NCBI GenBank assembly: GCA_003427395.1
Contig: BFEA01000102.1
Location: forward strand, 2,486,191 to 2,515,931
DNA length: 29,741 bases
Direction: 5' to 3'
Source of the DNA: Chara braunii
Lineage: Eukaryota; Streptophyta; Charophyceae; Charales; Characeae
Shown here: positions 9,353 through 19,181 of the stretch, piece by piece
Numbering within the stretch: position 1 is the stretch's first letter
Layout of the letters: every line of letters begins with the position of its first letter
Notes under the pieces: generated by a model
What the model was told of the DNA's origin: nothing
Database searches by the model: none
Seen by the model: only the letters and a program-made list of their open reading frames with translations
Translations under genes and position numbers: made by a program

Positions 9353-10126
9353 TGTGACGAACCACTTTCTGTAACGCGCGATTTTCTGCGCGATTGCAAC
9401 GAGGGGTCCTAAGCTGGGAAGATTGGGCCAATTACGAGAGATCGGGATCGGTGGGAAATTGCATCAGTATCCCTGCTTTTTCGTCTGTTTCGTCGCCTTT
9501 TTTCGAGTGGCTGGGTTCAGAGCTGGGTGTGTCCTGGGATGGCCGGTAGATTGATTGGTCGGCTGAAAGGCTGGCGCGCCACTGCGTGGGCGATTAATAA
9601 ATGTTGACGTCGTTTCTTTCATTTCGGTTTCGACCTTTTGGGCGCGGACATCGCGCGGGAATTTGCTTCGTTCTTTTTGAATTTTCTTTTGAGTCTTTTT
9701 GAATTTTGTCGAGCCCCGATGGCTCTCGAAAATTTGGACTTTCCCTCTGGACTTGTGCTTTTTGCTTCTTCACATTAGATAGGAATTAGGAATTCAGTAA
9801 TTAGGATTTTTCTTGTCGCACGGCGCCTTTGGACCACTCGCTTCTTTTTGCGGCTGCAACGGTATTCTGATTAGTAGGTGCCCTTAATCGTGCGTGTAAC
9901 TGTAATTTTGTTACTGTATCTTCCTTCTTGCGCTTCGTCTTTCCCGCCCTCCTTCTCCTTCTTTTGCTACGTTTTGTAAGTCGCAGTCTGCGTGATCGGA
10001 TCGATGAGTGGAGAGTGGCTACGTCCTCCACGCTGCGGTTTGGCCATGCATACGTAGGCATCTCCACCCACCTCCTCCCGTTCTAAGTCCTTGTAATTCC
10101 GTGTTCTTCGCGCATGCATGCACGCT

Positions 10127-10133
10127 ATAAATT
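10127..10133 (+). promoter_or_regulatory. Candidate TATA box in 3' LTR U3
   Basis: TATAAAT occurs within CACGCTATAAATTTCGG, about 770 bases into the proposed LTR. It is the best TATA match in the LTR. The transcript start would fall just before or inside the N gap. Confidence 0.45.
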
Positions 10134-10146
10134 TCGGTTGCGCGAT

Positions 10147-10948
10147 NNNNNNNNNNNNNNNNNNNNNNNNNNNNNNNNNNNNNNNNNNNNNNNNNNNNNN
10201 NNNNNNNNNNNNNNNNNNNNNNNNNNNNNNNNNNNNNNNNNNNNNNNNNNNNNNNNNNNNNNNNNNNNNNNNNNNNNNNNNNNNNNNNNNNNNNNNNNNN
10301 NNNNNNNNNNNNNNNNNNNNNNNNNNNNNNNNNNNNNNNNNNNNNNNNNNNNNNNNNNNNNNNNNNNNNNNNNNNNNNNNNNNNNNNNNNNNNNNNNNNN
10401 NNNNNNNNNNNNNNNNNNNNNNNNNNNNNNNNNNNNNNNNNNNNNNNNNNNNNNNNNNNNNNNNNNNNNNNNNNNNNNNNNNNNNNNNNNNNNNNNNNNN
10501 NNNNNNNNNNNNNNNNNNNNNNNNNNNNNNNNNNNNNNNNNNNNNNNNNNNNNNNNNNNNNNNNNNNNNNNNNNNNNNNNNNNNNNNNNNNNNNNNNNNN
10601 NNNNNNNNNNNNNNNNNNNNNNNNNNNNNNNNNNNNNNNNNNNNNNNNNNNNNNNNNNNNNNNNNNNNNNNNNNNNNNNNNNNNNNNNNNNNNNNNNNNN
10701 NNNNNNNNNNNNNNNNNNNNNNNNNNNNNNNNNNNNNNNNNNNNNNNNNNNNNNNNNNNNNNNNNNNNNNNNNNNNNNNNNNNNNNNNNNNNNNNNNNNN
10801 NNNNNNNNNNNNNNNNNNNNNNNNNNNNNNNNNNNNNNNNNNNNNNNNNNNNNNNNNNNNNNNNNNNNNNNNNNNNNNNNNNNNNNNNNNNNNNNNNNNN
10901 NNNNNNNNNNNNNNNNNNNNNNNNNNNNNNNNNNNNNNNNNNNNNNNN
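10147..10948. other. Assembly gap (802 N)
   Basis: The bases are unknown and the gap length may be an estimate. The gap lies inside the 3' LTR, as expected when two LTR copies confuse assembly. Reading frames that cross it have no meaning. Confidence 0.99.
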
Positions 10949-11562
10949 ACAAAGCAATTAGACGATCCGATGACGGGCCTCGCGAACGCCGCGCGAGGAC
11001 ACGTGTAAACGCAACCCGAATCGCGCGTATTCCCGTGCGTTGATTCGCCCAAAGATTCGCGGCGGAACCGCCATCCCGTACGAGCACGCTGGGGCGCGAC
11101 CAAGTCCGCCTGTCCTACACGTGCTCGTGCGCGGTGAGGATGACCCAACCACAGCTATGACACCATGACGCGATCTTGGAGCCCAGACTCATCCTACAAC
11201 CCGAATTATTTCACCCCTTGGATAAACGAACTCTTAAGACAACGATACCCCTGTCACATAGAAAACCGACTGTGCCCCTGGAAATTTCACTGCGCCACCT
11301 CTAATGATCCCCGGTGCTCTGACTTCCCTTCCCCCGACCACACCTACTACTTCATCTACCCGGGATTCGTCGTTATCACCACTAGTTTCCCTCCGTTTCG
11401 CCTTCTTCTCTCGTATCATCAACTCAGCGTCGTTCCATGGCCGGCCATAGCCCCCTATTGGCCCAGCACGCCCTGCGAAAATTGCCGTCGTAATATTGCA
11501 CTTCTAGGCCCACATCCCACTCCGATCAGGAAGTCGCGCCGGGCGTGAGGTTGGGCGTCACA

Positions 11563-14500
11563 AGATTGTCTTCATGATGATCCCTCTGATAGATTGAGCA
11601 ACATAAAGCCATTGGATCTCTTTTTCATTCTCGGTGCGATGTACTCAAGAGACAATCCATTCATCCGTCCACTCGAACTCCCCCTTCGTAATCCGTACCC
11701 AGTGTTGTTGAAACCAGTTCCATATTCTTCTAGACGTCGGGCAAGTTAGCCATAGGTGCCTATCATTCTCCCATACCCAACCGCACCTTATGCACTTTTT
11801 TGACAATAACATTCCATTTTGTGCCCAGTTGATTGTAGAGGCTATTGCTGAAAAGAGTTGAATCCAAAGGAGGCTCGCTAGCTTCTGAGAGGGAAGCCCT
11901 CTGAACTGTTGAAATAAGGAATTGATTTGAATTGTGGATAATGTCAGCAGATCATTCTTCTGTCTTCGCATGATGAGGGAGTCACAGGGGGGGTTTCTTT
12001 GCCTTTTCTCGTAGAAAGGAAGTACCAACCTTTGAGGAATACTGGCTCAAATTAGCCATGTCCTTGTTGATAGCCCACCCCAGAGTTCGAAAGTCCACTG
12101 CAGCTAACTTCAAAGGTGCAGGGCCTTGTGGCAGCTTGATAGTCTGTATCAAGGTACCCCCTGCTGAAGCCTTCTTGTAAGATACCGCTGCAGCTACTTC
12201 CACTAATCCTGCCAGCGAATCCAATCTGCAGTCGGCTATATAAACCAGTTTCTTTGAGAAATTAAAGGCATCAGACATTTTTCATACTTTTCCAGCATAT
12301 CCACCCGATCCCAAGTCAGTTGTAATCTGATAGATTTCCCTTGCATGCTCATCGACATTTTTCAGCCATATCCCTTCCGTTGGAATAGTGATTTCAGTCA
12401 GTCGAGTTTTCCAAGACCACGGAATGACATTGATAAGGAACTGTAATCTTTCCCCTGCCAATCTCAGTCTACCGAGCTTCTCTCTCAATTCCTTCTCTGT
12501 TCGCCACAGACTAGCATCCTCATTTCAAATGTCTCGAACTCTAACTACTCCTCTTTCAATCCATGCTTTACCAAAGCAACCCGGTGACTCATGGGCCGAA
12601 AAAACTGCTCCCGAAGCATCACAGACTAAAGGGTTCTCGAACAGTATCTGATTAAGAATAGAGTCTCTAGTTAGCGGATGCATTCTTTGCGAGGGGAAAA
12701 ATCTATGCCCTGCAAAAATGATGTTTCTCCAAAAGGAGGATTTGGGCCTCTTGTTAGTGTAGGATCTAATCATGAAGCAGGGTAGTACGTCCTCATCCCG
12801 ACTAAGCGTCTATTCTTCTTTCAATATGTATATAGCCAGTAAAAGCCAGGGAGGTTCGTTCTCAGCCATTAGCGCCTTGACTATCCATTTAGCTATAAGT
12901 GCCCAATGTTGTCTTCGCGGGTCAAGTAACCCCAAACCCCCTTCTGTTCTAGGAAAGGTAATGGTTTCCCAGACAATCTTGGAAATAAAGCCCTCTTGCT
13001 CCTCCGATTCTGGTTTCCACAATATTCTGGCTGCCGCTCTCCTGATCTGCTTATAGGACTGTTCGCCTAGAAGATGGACTGCCAAAGTATACCATAATAC
13101 TGCAAAACCTGCTGAGGAGATCACAAGTGCTCTTCCCACAAGAGACAAGTGCCTTGTGTGCTTCCAACTTGATAGTCTATTGGATACCTTTTCCACCAGT
13201 ATGTTGTTTTGAAAGGAAGCGTTGTTACTTAAGGAGACCTTCACTGCAAGAAAACGATCAGATGCATCTGCAGGTACTGCCTTGAGACTCCACTTAGCCT
13301 TCAGTCGAAAACCTTCAGGAAGAAAATATACGAACTTTTTCCAATTTATAGAAGCCTCCGATAATACGCAATAAGTATTTAGAATTTTTCTAAGTGTTCC
13401 TAGACTATATTTGGTATTCTTACATGCAACTGTTAAATCATCCGCCAGTGCATCTGCTTTCAACTGTTTTGTAGGGGAGTTTCTAAGCCCTTCAATTTGG
13501 TCATTCATCCTGATGTTGTCTAGCAGGACTTCCAGTTGGAGGACAAATAAGAGTGGCGCAAGCGGAAAGCCTTGTCGTAGTGATCAAGTCAAGGAGAATT
13601 TCTTGGAGATTTTCCCATTAACCATCACAGCAGCGGTTGTTGAAGAGTACATTGTTGCTACCCAGTTATTAAAATTAGCACCAAATCCCATCTGCTTCAA
13701 GGTTGTCATTACAAAGCACCAGCCCACTCGGTCATAAGCTTTCTCCATATCCAACAAAAGAATGGCAACATCCCTACGTTTTTTCGCTAGTATCTCCAAG
13801 GCTTGAATCATGGTTGCAATATTGTCCATTATGGATCTGTGTTTGACAAATGCCCCCTGCTCTATCAGGTTCGGTAAGTATCTTTCTAGTCTGATTGCAG
13901 ATGTCTTGGCTAGTAATTTGTAAGACACATTAAGGAGGGATATAGGTCTCCAGTTCCTGATATCAGTCTTATCGCCTTTCTTATAGATCAGTGAAATTAC
14001 CCCTTTCATCATCCCCGACGTCAGACTCCCTGCATTAAGGATATTATTATAGATTTTTAAGAGTAGAGGACTGATGTCAGGCCAAACTGAAAGTAAAGTT
14101 CTATCGGTAAACCATCCTCCCCTGGAGTTTTCCCTTTGGCCATGTGTTTGGCTGCCTGACATAGCTCTTCTTGATCTATAACCTCACCTGTGTTTTAGTC
14201 CAGAAGTCCGATTGATCCCTCAGGTCCGTTTCCATTCTGTGAAAGGTCCTTCTTGCTGTTAGGATATCTTCAAAATACAGTCGTACGAATTCACACATTT
14301 CATTCAAGTCATCAGAGACTGTAGCACTTATTGAGAAGGGATGACTTAATTCTTTGATTGGTGTTTTGGCAGTTTGCAGCAGAAGTCTACGGAAGGTATC
14401 CTTGGTCATTCGATCACCGGTAGAGATGTTCCTCTGTTCCAACCATATTTTCCATTGCTCTTGCCTTTGGATATCCATTGTCTCCAGTTGTGCAAGACAT

Positions 14501-14724
14501 CTCTTGCGTTTGGCCGTCCAGTATTTATCTGAGATGGGGTGTTTATCCCATTCTCGTTCCGCACGGGCAACCGTTTGCTGCAGGTTTCTTTCTTTGGTAT
14601 TCCTGGCGAGTGATTTTAACTGGGATAAATTACTAAGAGAGTTTTGCAGTATCCTCATACCTACCTCCACCCAGTCCTCTTCCCTAGTGAAAAGTTTTTT
14701 TGCTTCATTCCACAGTTTCAAGTG
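11563..14724 (-). pseudogene. LINE ORF2: reverse transcriptase and zf-RVT C-terminus, broken
   Basis: RT performs target-primed reverse transcription. On the minus strand, GKTPGEDGLPI lies at about 14100-14145, then NWRPISLLNVSYK at about 13910-13950, LLLDMEKAYDRVGW around 13740, RQGFPLAPLLF around 13565, and the catalytic ALADDLTV at about 13435-13458, with Leu in place of the usual Phe or Tyr. The C-terminal zinc motif CIRCGWVWENDRHLWLTC is at about 11740-11795. In-frame stops are at 13584 (TGA), 12810 (TAG), 12525 (TGA), 12282 (TGA) and 11645 (TGA). Frames change near 14175, near 14100 and at the G7 run near 11990. The family is certain; activity is excluded. Confidence 0.9.
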
Positions 14725-15863
14725 TTATCGAATCCATTGGATGACAACTGGGTCTTGGAGGTGCAGCGTATTCAGCTTAAAGTATGATTTCCCAAAATTG
14801 TCTTGGTGAGAGAGTTTAAAGGAAGCAACAATTGGGTTATGGTCTGAAAGGGAGTGACTGAGTAGCTCAACCTGCATACAGGCGTCCCAAACCTGTCCCC
14901 TCATCAGAAAAAAATCCAATCTTCTACGAACTGGCGGAGATTGAGAGTCGTGCCATGTATACCTCGGTTCCTCAGGGTGTAAAGTACGGTATGCATCAGT
15001 AAGTCCCTGGGCTACCATAAAGGTATTTAGCAGTCTGCTGTCAGTCCGCCTAGGTTCCCTATTGGGGCTATCTAACCCTGGGTTTAACGTCACATTCCAG
15101 TTAACACCTATAACTAGATTCTCAGAGTCAGGTAGAAAGCTTGGAAGTTTCGAAAGAAAGATCAGACGCTCGTTATAGCACACCAGAGTATAGATTGACA
15201 TTATTGTCCAGAGCTCATTTTCGACAAGCAATTTAACCCAGATCCATCTCCCCCAGATATCCATCATCTGATCTACGATAGTGACTTCCAAGTCTCTGTG
15301 TATCAAAATACCAACACCTCCCCTTGAACCTTGTGTCTGGTTTTCTCCCCGTGCTGGTGCCCAATAGTAGTATGGATTCCGTACGTCTAGGCCTAAGTCC
15401 TCCTCCGTGCAAGCACAGATTCGAACCGGCGACTTCGGCAAGAGCCAAGTCTTTTAACCACTACAGCCAGGACATGGTGTTCAAAAGTGGAATCATACCG
15501 GTCGTGATATCCACCCCACCCCTGCAAGGTTGTAGTGTCCAACTCAACACACACCACACACAACACCCACGGATACGGCAATTCTCGTACACTTTGCTCT
15601 GTAGTCAGCACGTAACCCCCGCTGGTATTCTTACCCGCTCACACAGACGGGACTTATCAATGCCCGTCGGTTCATGGGCGCTTCCACCACTTCGGGACAT
15701 CTTTTATACGAAACTCATATAACTTGGATTCTTGGATACAAACTATGTGTATCTTGTTAGTGTGAATCCAGCTCTTCAATCGTTGTCTCTTATATTTCTT
15801 ATTGTTGTCGCACAACCCGCGTACATTCCATGAGGCAATACGGAGTTTACCTCTAAGAGGCAT
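14725..15863 (-). pseudogene. LINE ORF2: AP-type endonuclease, interrupted
   Basis: The endonuclease nicks target DNA to start LINE insertion. The N-terminus from ATG 15863 carries LRIASWNVRGL and the metal-binding Glu in CIQESKL. Coding stops at 15672 and resumes from about 15400 with YYYWAPARG and GSRGGVGILIHRDL. Later motifs are RRRLDFFL and LSDHNPIVASF. The expected GDWN/GDFN motif reads GVNWN (about 15105-15120), so the catalytic Asp is lost. About 230 bases with a tRNA-like unit interrupt the domain. A TAA at 14725 separates it from the linker leading to RT. Confidence 0.88.
15397..15473 (-). tRNA. tRNA-like sequence (pseudo-tRNA or SINE-type head), anticodon-like CTT
   Basis: On the minus strand, TGGCTGTAGTGG resembles the Pol III A box and GGTTCGAATCT the B box, spaced as in a tRNA. 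An anticodon-like arm, CTTGG-CTCTTGC-CGAAG, has a seven-base loop reading CTT. The T arm is poorly paired (3 of 5, one of them G-T) and the 3' acceptor side is about ten bases too long, though GTCCT and AGGAC could pair at the ends. A functional tRNA is therefore unlikely; a tRNA-derived retroposon or pseudogene inserted in the LINE endonuclease is favoured. Confidence 0.45.
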
Positions 15864-15946
15864 CCTTCATCTCGGTGCCGGGTTTGCCATGGATGCGGTC
15901 ACCGAGATCCAGGTCTGTCTCCCCTGTCTTCCTCCTTCGGATACCT

Positions 15947-17032
15947 TCAAGCGTTACCTTCTGACATTTGTTCCTCCCATGGTTGACGGAGTGTATCTAC
16001 AAACGAGGCAGCAAATAATGTCTGTCTGTGCGCTGAGTGGAACAGCCACCTCGCGATTGTCCTAGCCGTGAAGTAGCCTTTGAAACTGATGCAATCCAGA
16101 CCTTCATTCAAGGGAGAACCGAGGGTGGAGAGGGGGAACCAGTCCTTATCCAAGGAGAGCAACAGTTGTTTGATGTTGTTTGTCATTCGCTCGTTTAGGA
16201 AAACGTAGTACAGTCTCGCTCTGTTTCCCAAACTGTCTTGCGCTGTGTCGACTTCTACACGTAGTGTTGGAATGACTCGTAATTTCAAACATGCGGGCAC
16301 CAGCTTCTTTGCCTTGGCCAGGATAACTGATTCCGTTAACGCTTCTTTGGCGTACGCGGTTGGGAGCTCCATGGCTCCATTCGCAAGCATATTTGCCATA
16401 ACCATTACTCCATCGCTGGAGTTGGCTAAAATTAACGGTAGAAAAATTCTCGGAACATTCGCATCGGAAGCATTTAGGGTGATGATGGGATTTTTGGGTA
16501 AGGGGCCTGATCCAACACCAAGAATCCCTTCCCCACTTGTCCCTTCACCCAAGGCTCTAGACTCAGCTCTGTCGTCTGGCTCACCTCCCCCCACCGGAAC
16601 CCATTTCTGGTGGGGGGAGGGAGGGTCCCCTTTCTTTCTCTGAAACCCTTTCCCTAGTAGAATCTTCACTGCATGTCCTTCAAGCGTCGATTCCGTATCT
16701 TCTTCCTCCTCTGTCGATTCTTCTTCCTTAGCATCCATATCATTCACAGGCTTCCCCATTGGAATTGGATTATTTGGAATCCTTTTTTCTTTTTCCTGTC
16801 TCGTATTCCTTGGGTTTCTCTTTCCTTTCCCACCTTCATTCCTGCTACCCACAGAGCTGTCTGACTTGACCGCTTCCTTATAGGAAAGGTCTCGACTATT
16901 CCCCGCTTCCTCTCTCCACTTGCGATTTCGTCTTCTGTTTTCCTTGTCTCTTCGGAACGGGAATCGACGAAACCCTGTCTGCGGGGGGGATTCCCCAATT
17001 GGTACGGTACTGCCGCCACTTCTCGAGGGCAT
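15947..17032 (-). CDS. LINE ORF1-like protein
   Basis: This frame of about 361 codons runs from ATG 17032, starting MPSRSGGST, with no internal stop. In plant L1 elements ORF1 supplies an RNA-binding, nucleic-acid-chaperone protein. The N-terminal third is strongly basic (FRRDKENRRRNRKWREE). An acidic patch (KEEESTEEEEDTEST) follows, then a linker and a folded C-terminal region of about 150 residues. No RRM could be confirmed. The frame ends 84 bases before the endonuclease start, the usual ORF1-ORF2 order. Coding-like sequence with degenerate Cys/His motifs continues upstream to about 17240 in other frames, so the true start may be further upstream. Confidence 0.65.
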   Translation of the reverse strand: MPSRSGGSTVPIGESPPQTGFRRFPFRRDKENRRRNRKWREEAGNSRDLSYKEAVKSDSSVGSRNEGGKGKRNPRNTRQEKEKRIPNNPIPMGKPVNDMDAKEEESTEEEEDTESTLEGHAVKILLGKGFQRKKGDPPSPHQKWVPVGGGEPDDRAESRALGEGTSGEGILGVGSGPLPKNPIITLNASDANVPRIFLPLILANSSDGVMVMANMLANGAMELPTAYAKEALTESVILAKAKKLVPACLKLRVIPTLRVEVDTAQDSLGNRARLYYVFLNERMTNNIKQLLLSLDKDWFPLSTLGSPLNEGLDCISFKGYFTARTIARWLFHSAHRQTLFAASFVDTLRQPWEEQMSEGNA

Positions 17033-17400
17033 CACAGAAAGATGTGTGCCCCTCGTGAGGGCATTTCAAGGATGGACCGACGAAATGCAACCAGCGGCCC
17101 AGTAAGGGCATATGGGAAAGTTACGCCCCGTGCTGACAAGGGCCTGCGGAAAAGTTCAGAGGCCCGAGGGGCATAACAGGGTAAGTCGGCCTTCACAGGG
17201 GCACGCCGCAAATAAACGCAAACTTCAGGGGCATTTCGAAAATTTTCCCAAAAAGAAAAGGTCTACCCTGCTTTGGCGGGCAGCCTCTCCTTCTGCTCCT
17301 TCTCCCCCTCCTCTCCCGTCTCACTTTAGGACAATTGATAAGATAGGCAGACACGTCCAGATGCATGAATTCAAATCCAATCCTCTTTCCTAGTGGGACC
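17033..17400 (-). other. Upstream part of LINE or ORF1 with periodic TGCCC motif
   Basis: On the minus strand the motif TGCCC(C/T)T recurs about every 30-70 bases between about 17240 and 17040. One frame reads KCPHEGHTSFC (C-x4-H-x4-C), reminiscent of a decayed zinc knuckle. A pyrimidine-rich stretch (CTCCTTCTCCCCCTCCTCTCCC) lies at about 17288-17320 on the plus strand. No intact gene is seen. Confidence 0.35.
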
Positions 17401-18448
17401 TCGCTCCTGCAGAAGGCGGAAATACCCCATAATAAATTCCGAGAAGAAGAAAAACGAAAAAAGAAAAAAGAAAAAAGAAAAGAAATACCCCTTAGGGCGT
17501 GCCTTTAGTCGTTTGACTCCTGCCGTTATCTTCTGACAATTAATAGCCGTTTGAAGAGGGCAAGGTTAATTTATTTACTGCCGTGTTACATCGTTTTAAA
17601 ACCGCCTACATTTGCACGTCGCCCATATGGGGCTGGAAGGCACACACGTATGCTATGCTATGCAACACGTGCTGTGCTGTCCTCGGGCTACTGGTAGGTC
17701 CTCCTTGCACGAATTAAGCAAAATTGGCCGTAGAGATCGCGAAGAGTCGACGGCCCAAATCTCTTAGTCCGCCCAAGCGGAACCTGGTCCCTGCTTAGAA
17801 CAGAAGAAAAAAAAAAACACGCCCAAATTTGAAAACGAGTTGTTCGCGGGATGTGATATTTGATATTTCATTGGTTGCCGCCGCCGGCTAACGGGGCCCT
17901 TCGGGCAAACGGCGCCTTCTTTGTTCTCTTTTTTTTTTTCGAACTTTTTCTTTTTCTATCTCCCGATTTTTTTTTATTATTATTATTATTTTTTCCCTGT
18001 CTCCGGATTTGATGGCGGCAACTTTTGGTGAGGGCCCCATGCAAATCGTGTGTATAGTATAGTGGGCGCGCTTCGACTGGCAAGAGTTTTTTTTTTGTTT
18101 TTTTTTATAAATAAATGGCAAGAGGATTGCGGAAAGCGCCTGAATCTGGATGTGTTTTACGAAGAGATGCAGAAAAGTAGATCAATTGTGTTTCTGCAGC
18201 TATCCCCAAGCCGTCCGCCGGATGTCCCGAGATTCCTACTGACGGCCTATCCGCGCTGCGTGGTTCCCCCCCCCCTCTCCCCCGCTTCCCCCGCCTCCCC
18301 CGCCCCCAAAGCAAACACAAAAAACCTGAGTGTGTGCTGGCGCCATCAGTGGACCGCGCCTCCGCTGTTCCGCTGTCCCGCGGTAGGGCGCAGTTCAAAG
18401 CGGATCACCCAGAGCTCAGCGGCATTCCTTGGTCCTGCAAGGGTACAC
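17401..18448. other. Non-coding stretch with A/T-rich tracts
   Basis: I see no gene. It holds an A5-6G repeat (about 17447-17486), T-rich tracts with (TTA)n (about 17930-17995), a T-tract flanked by the direct repeat GGCAAGAG (18079-18124) and a C-rich block (about 18266-18307) that could form a G-quadruplex on the minus strand. Confidence 0.6.
18079..18124 (-). repeat. Poly(A)-like insert with 8-bp direct repeats
   Basis: GGCAAGAG at 18079-18086 and 18117-18124 flanks thirty bases of T9-G-T9-ATAAATAAAT. Read on the minus strand this is a poly(A) tail between target-site duplications, with no body. Confidence 0.55.
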
Positions 18449-18575
18449 CTTGGTCTAAAAGTCTTCTAAACATTTCCAGCCCTGTAACAACAGTACTACG
18501 AGTTTTTTCGTTTAAGCCAATTAATTCAACAAAATCTCCTAATTTTAAGATACCACGTTCTATTCGGCCTGTGGC
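18449..18575 (-). pseudogene. tufA: EF-Tu (tufA-like) fragment, domain II, probably plastid-derived
   Basis: EF-Tu is the GTPase that delivers aminoacyl-tRNA to the ribosome. The minus strand encodes about 42 residues that match EF-Tu domain II in order: [14 protein letters not shown], then [14 protein letters not shown], then [15 protein letters not shown]. Similarity starts at the TGRxERG motif and stops after LLDQG, where AGDN would be expected. GACCAAGG occurs on both sides of the downstream breakpoint, a possible end-joining microhomology. The AT-rich codons contrast with the GC-rich surroundings, which favours a plastid origin over a nuclear gene for mitochondrial EF-Tu. It is only about a tenth of the gene and is not functional. 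Confidence 0.75.
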
Positions 18576-18722
18576 GAATATTCGAATTATTGCAATATTC
18601 TATCGATTAAGTACTATATCTATCTTTTATCTCTATTCTTTATATCTAGTAATTATTTCATTAACACAAAATCACAATATTTACAATAAACAATTTGAGT
18701 CTATTTACAATACTTGTTCTAG
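18576..18722. other. AT-rich block continuous with the tufA fragment
   Basis: Roughly 80% A+T with sharp GC-rich DNA starting after 18722. It does not continue EF-Tu in any frame. It is probably part of the same organellar insertion or a neighbouring rearranged piece. Confidence 0.45.
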
Positions 18723-19070
18723 CTCTTGCAGTCCAGGTGCGGCGATAACGAGCGCGCGTTCGATTGGCCTGGAGGAAGTCTGAGCCAATTGATTTTCTGC
18801 GGTCCAGATTCACAATCTTGACGGCCGACAAAAAGAGAGAATTTGGTTCAGGTCATACTAAACGGACGACTTCGTCGACGTATGGGACCTCATTTCCAGT
18901 CGCATCTGGATGGACCTGACTGCAATCACGCCTAAAACCTTACGTTGAAAAGAAAGGTACACTGGTAGTGCGAGTATGCGTGCTGGGGCGTCAGGCTTCC
19001 GGAGTTCCCGCCGTGTGCCCGCCGTCGGTCCGTCGGTCCGCCCTGTGGGCCCCAGTCCAGACCACCAGCG
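18723..19070. other. Non-coding stretch
   Basis: I see no gene, RNA or repeat here beyond a short GTCGGTCC duplication near 19023. Confidence 0.5.
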
Positions 19071-19181
19071 TTGAGTTTCCTCAACGCCCGAATGTGGACG
19101 TGTTCGTGCAGATGTGCGGTTGAAGAAACTCACGCGAGTTTCTGCACCTCTTTGCAGATACGTCCACATGAGGAAACTCAA
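19071..19181. repeat. Foldback (nested inverted repeat)
   Basis: The outer arms TTGAGTTTCCTC and ATGTGGACGT (19071-19101) pair with ACGTCCACAT and GAGGAAACTCAA (19160-19181), with a bulge of about nine bases on the left. Inside, AGAAACTC-ACGC-GAGTTTCT forms a second hairpin at about 19124-19143. This could be a small foldback element or a hairpin RNA precursor. Confidence 0.55.

Larger units (their letters stand above)
1..11562 (+). mobile_element. Degenerate Ty3/gypsy LTR retrotransposon with PHD finger and extra 3' ORFs
   Basis: The parts seen in order are LTR, initiator-Met primer site, gag with CCHC knuckle, aspartic protease, RT, RNase H, PHD finger, integrase, three extra ORFs and a second LTR copy. 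The order RT-RNase H-integrase is diagnostic of Ty3/gypsy rather than copia. Bases 58 to about 602 recur at 10949 to about 11493 with roughly 4% mismatch, and 865-921 recur at 11498-11554, which identifies the two LTRs. The left end lies outside the window and the right LTR contains an N gap, so the full length is unknown. Eight in-frame stops and at least two frame changes show the copy is dead. The right end abuts LINE coding sequence on the other strand, so the element probably inserted into that LINE. Confidence 0.9.
9353..11562 (+). mobile_element. 3' LTR (contains assembly gap)
   Basis: The right part (10949-11554) repeats the 5' LTR but lacks about 258 bases corresponding to 603-864. 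The proposed limits use the inverted ends TGTGACG at 9353 and CGTCACA at 11556-11562. The 5' LTR, however, stops matching at about 921, so the last eight bases could instead be flanking DNA. The U3 part (9353-10146) has homopolymer-rich, promoter-like sequence. The LTR would be about 2.2 kb if the gap size is right, which is long for this class. Confidence 0.65.
11563..17110 (-). mobile_element. Degenerate plant L1-type LINE, 3' end cut off by the gypsy LTR
   Basis: Read on the minus strand, the order is ORF1-like protein (17032 to 15947), AP endonuclease (15863 to 14728), reverse transcriptase (about 14175 to 12800) and a C-terminal zf-RVT region (12000 to 11645). Coding similarity continues to the LTR edge at 11563, so the 3' UTR and poly(A) tail are missing from this side; they should lie beyond the left end of the gypsy element, outside the window. 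Six in-frame stops and several frame changes, one at a G7 run at 11987-11993, show it is dead. The 5' limit is not defined and may extend to about 17240. Confidence 0.88.

Noticed and set aside
9967-11148. Long reading frames across the N gap on both strands
   Set aside because: They exist only because N bases contain no stop codons.
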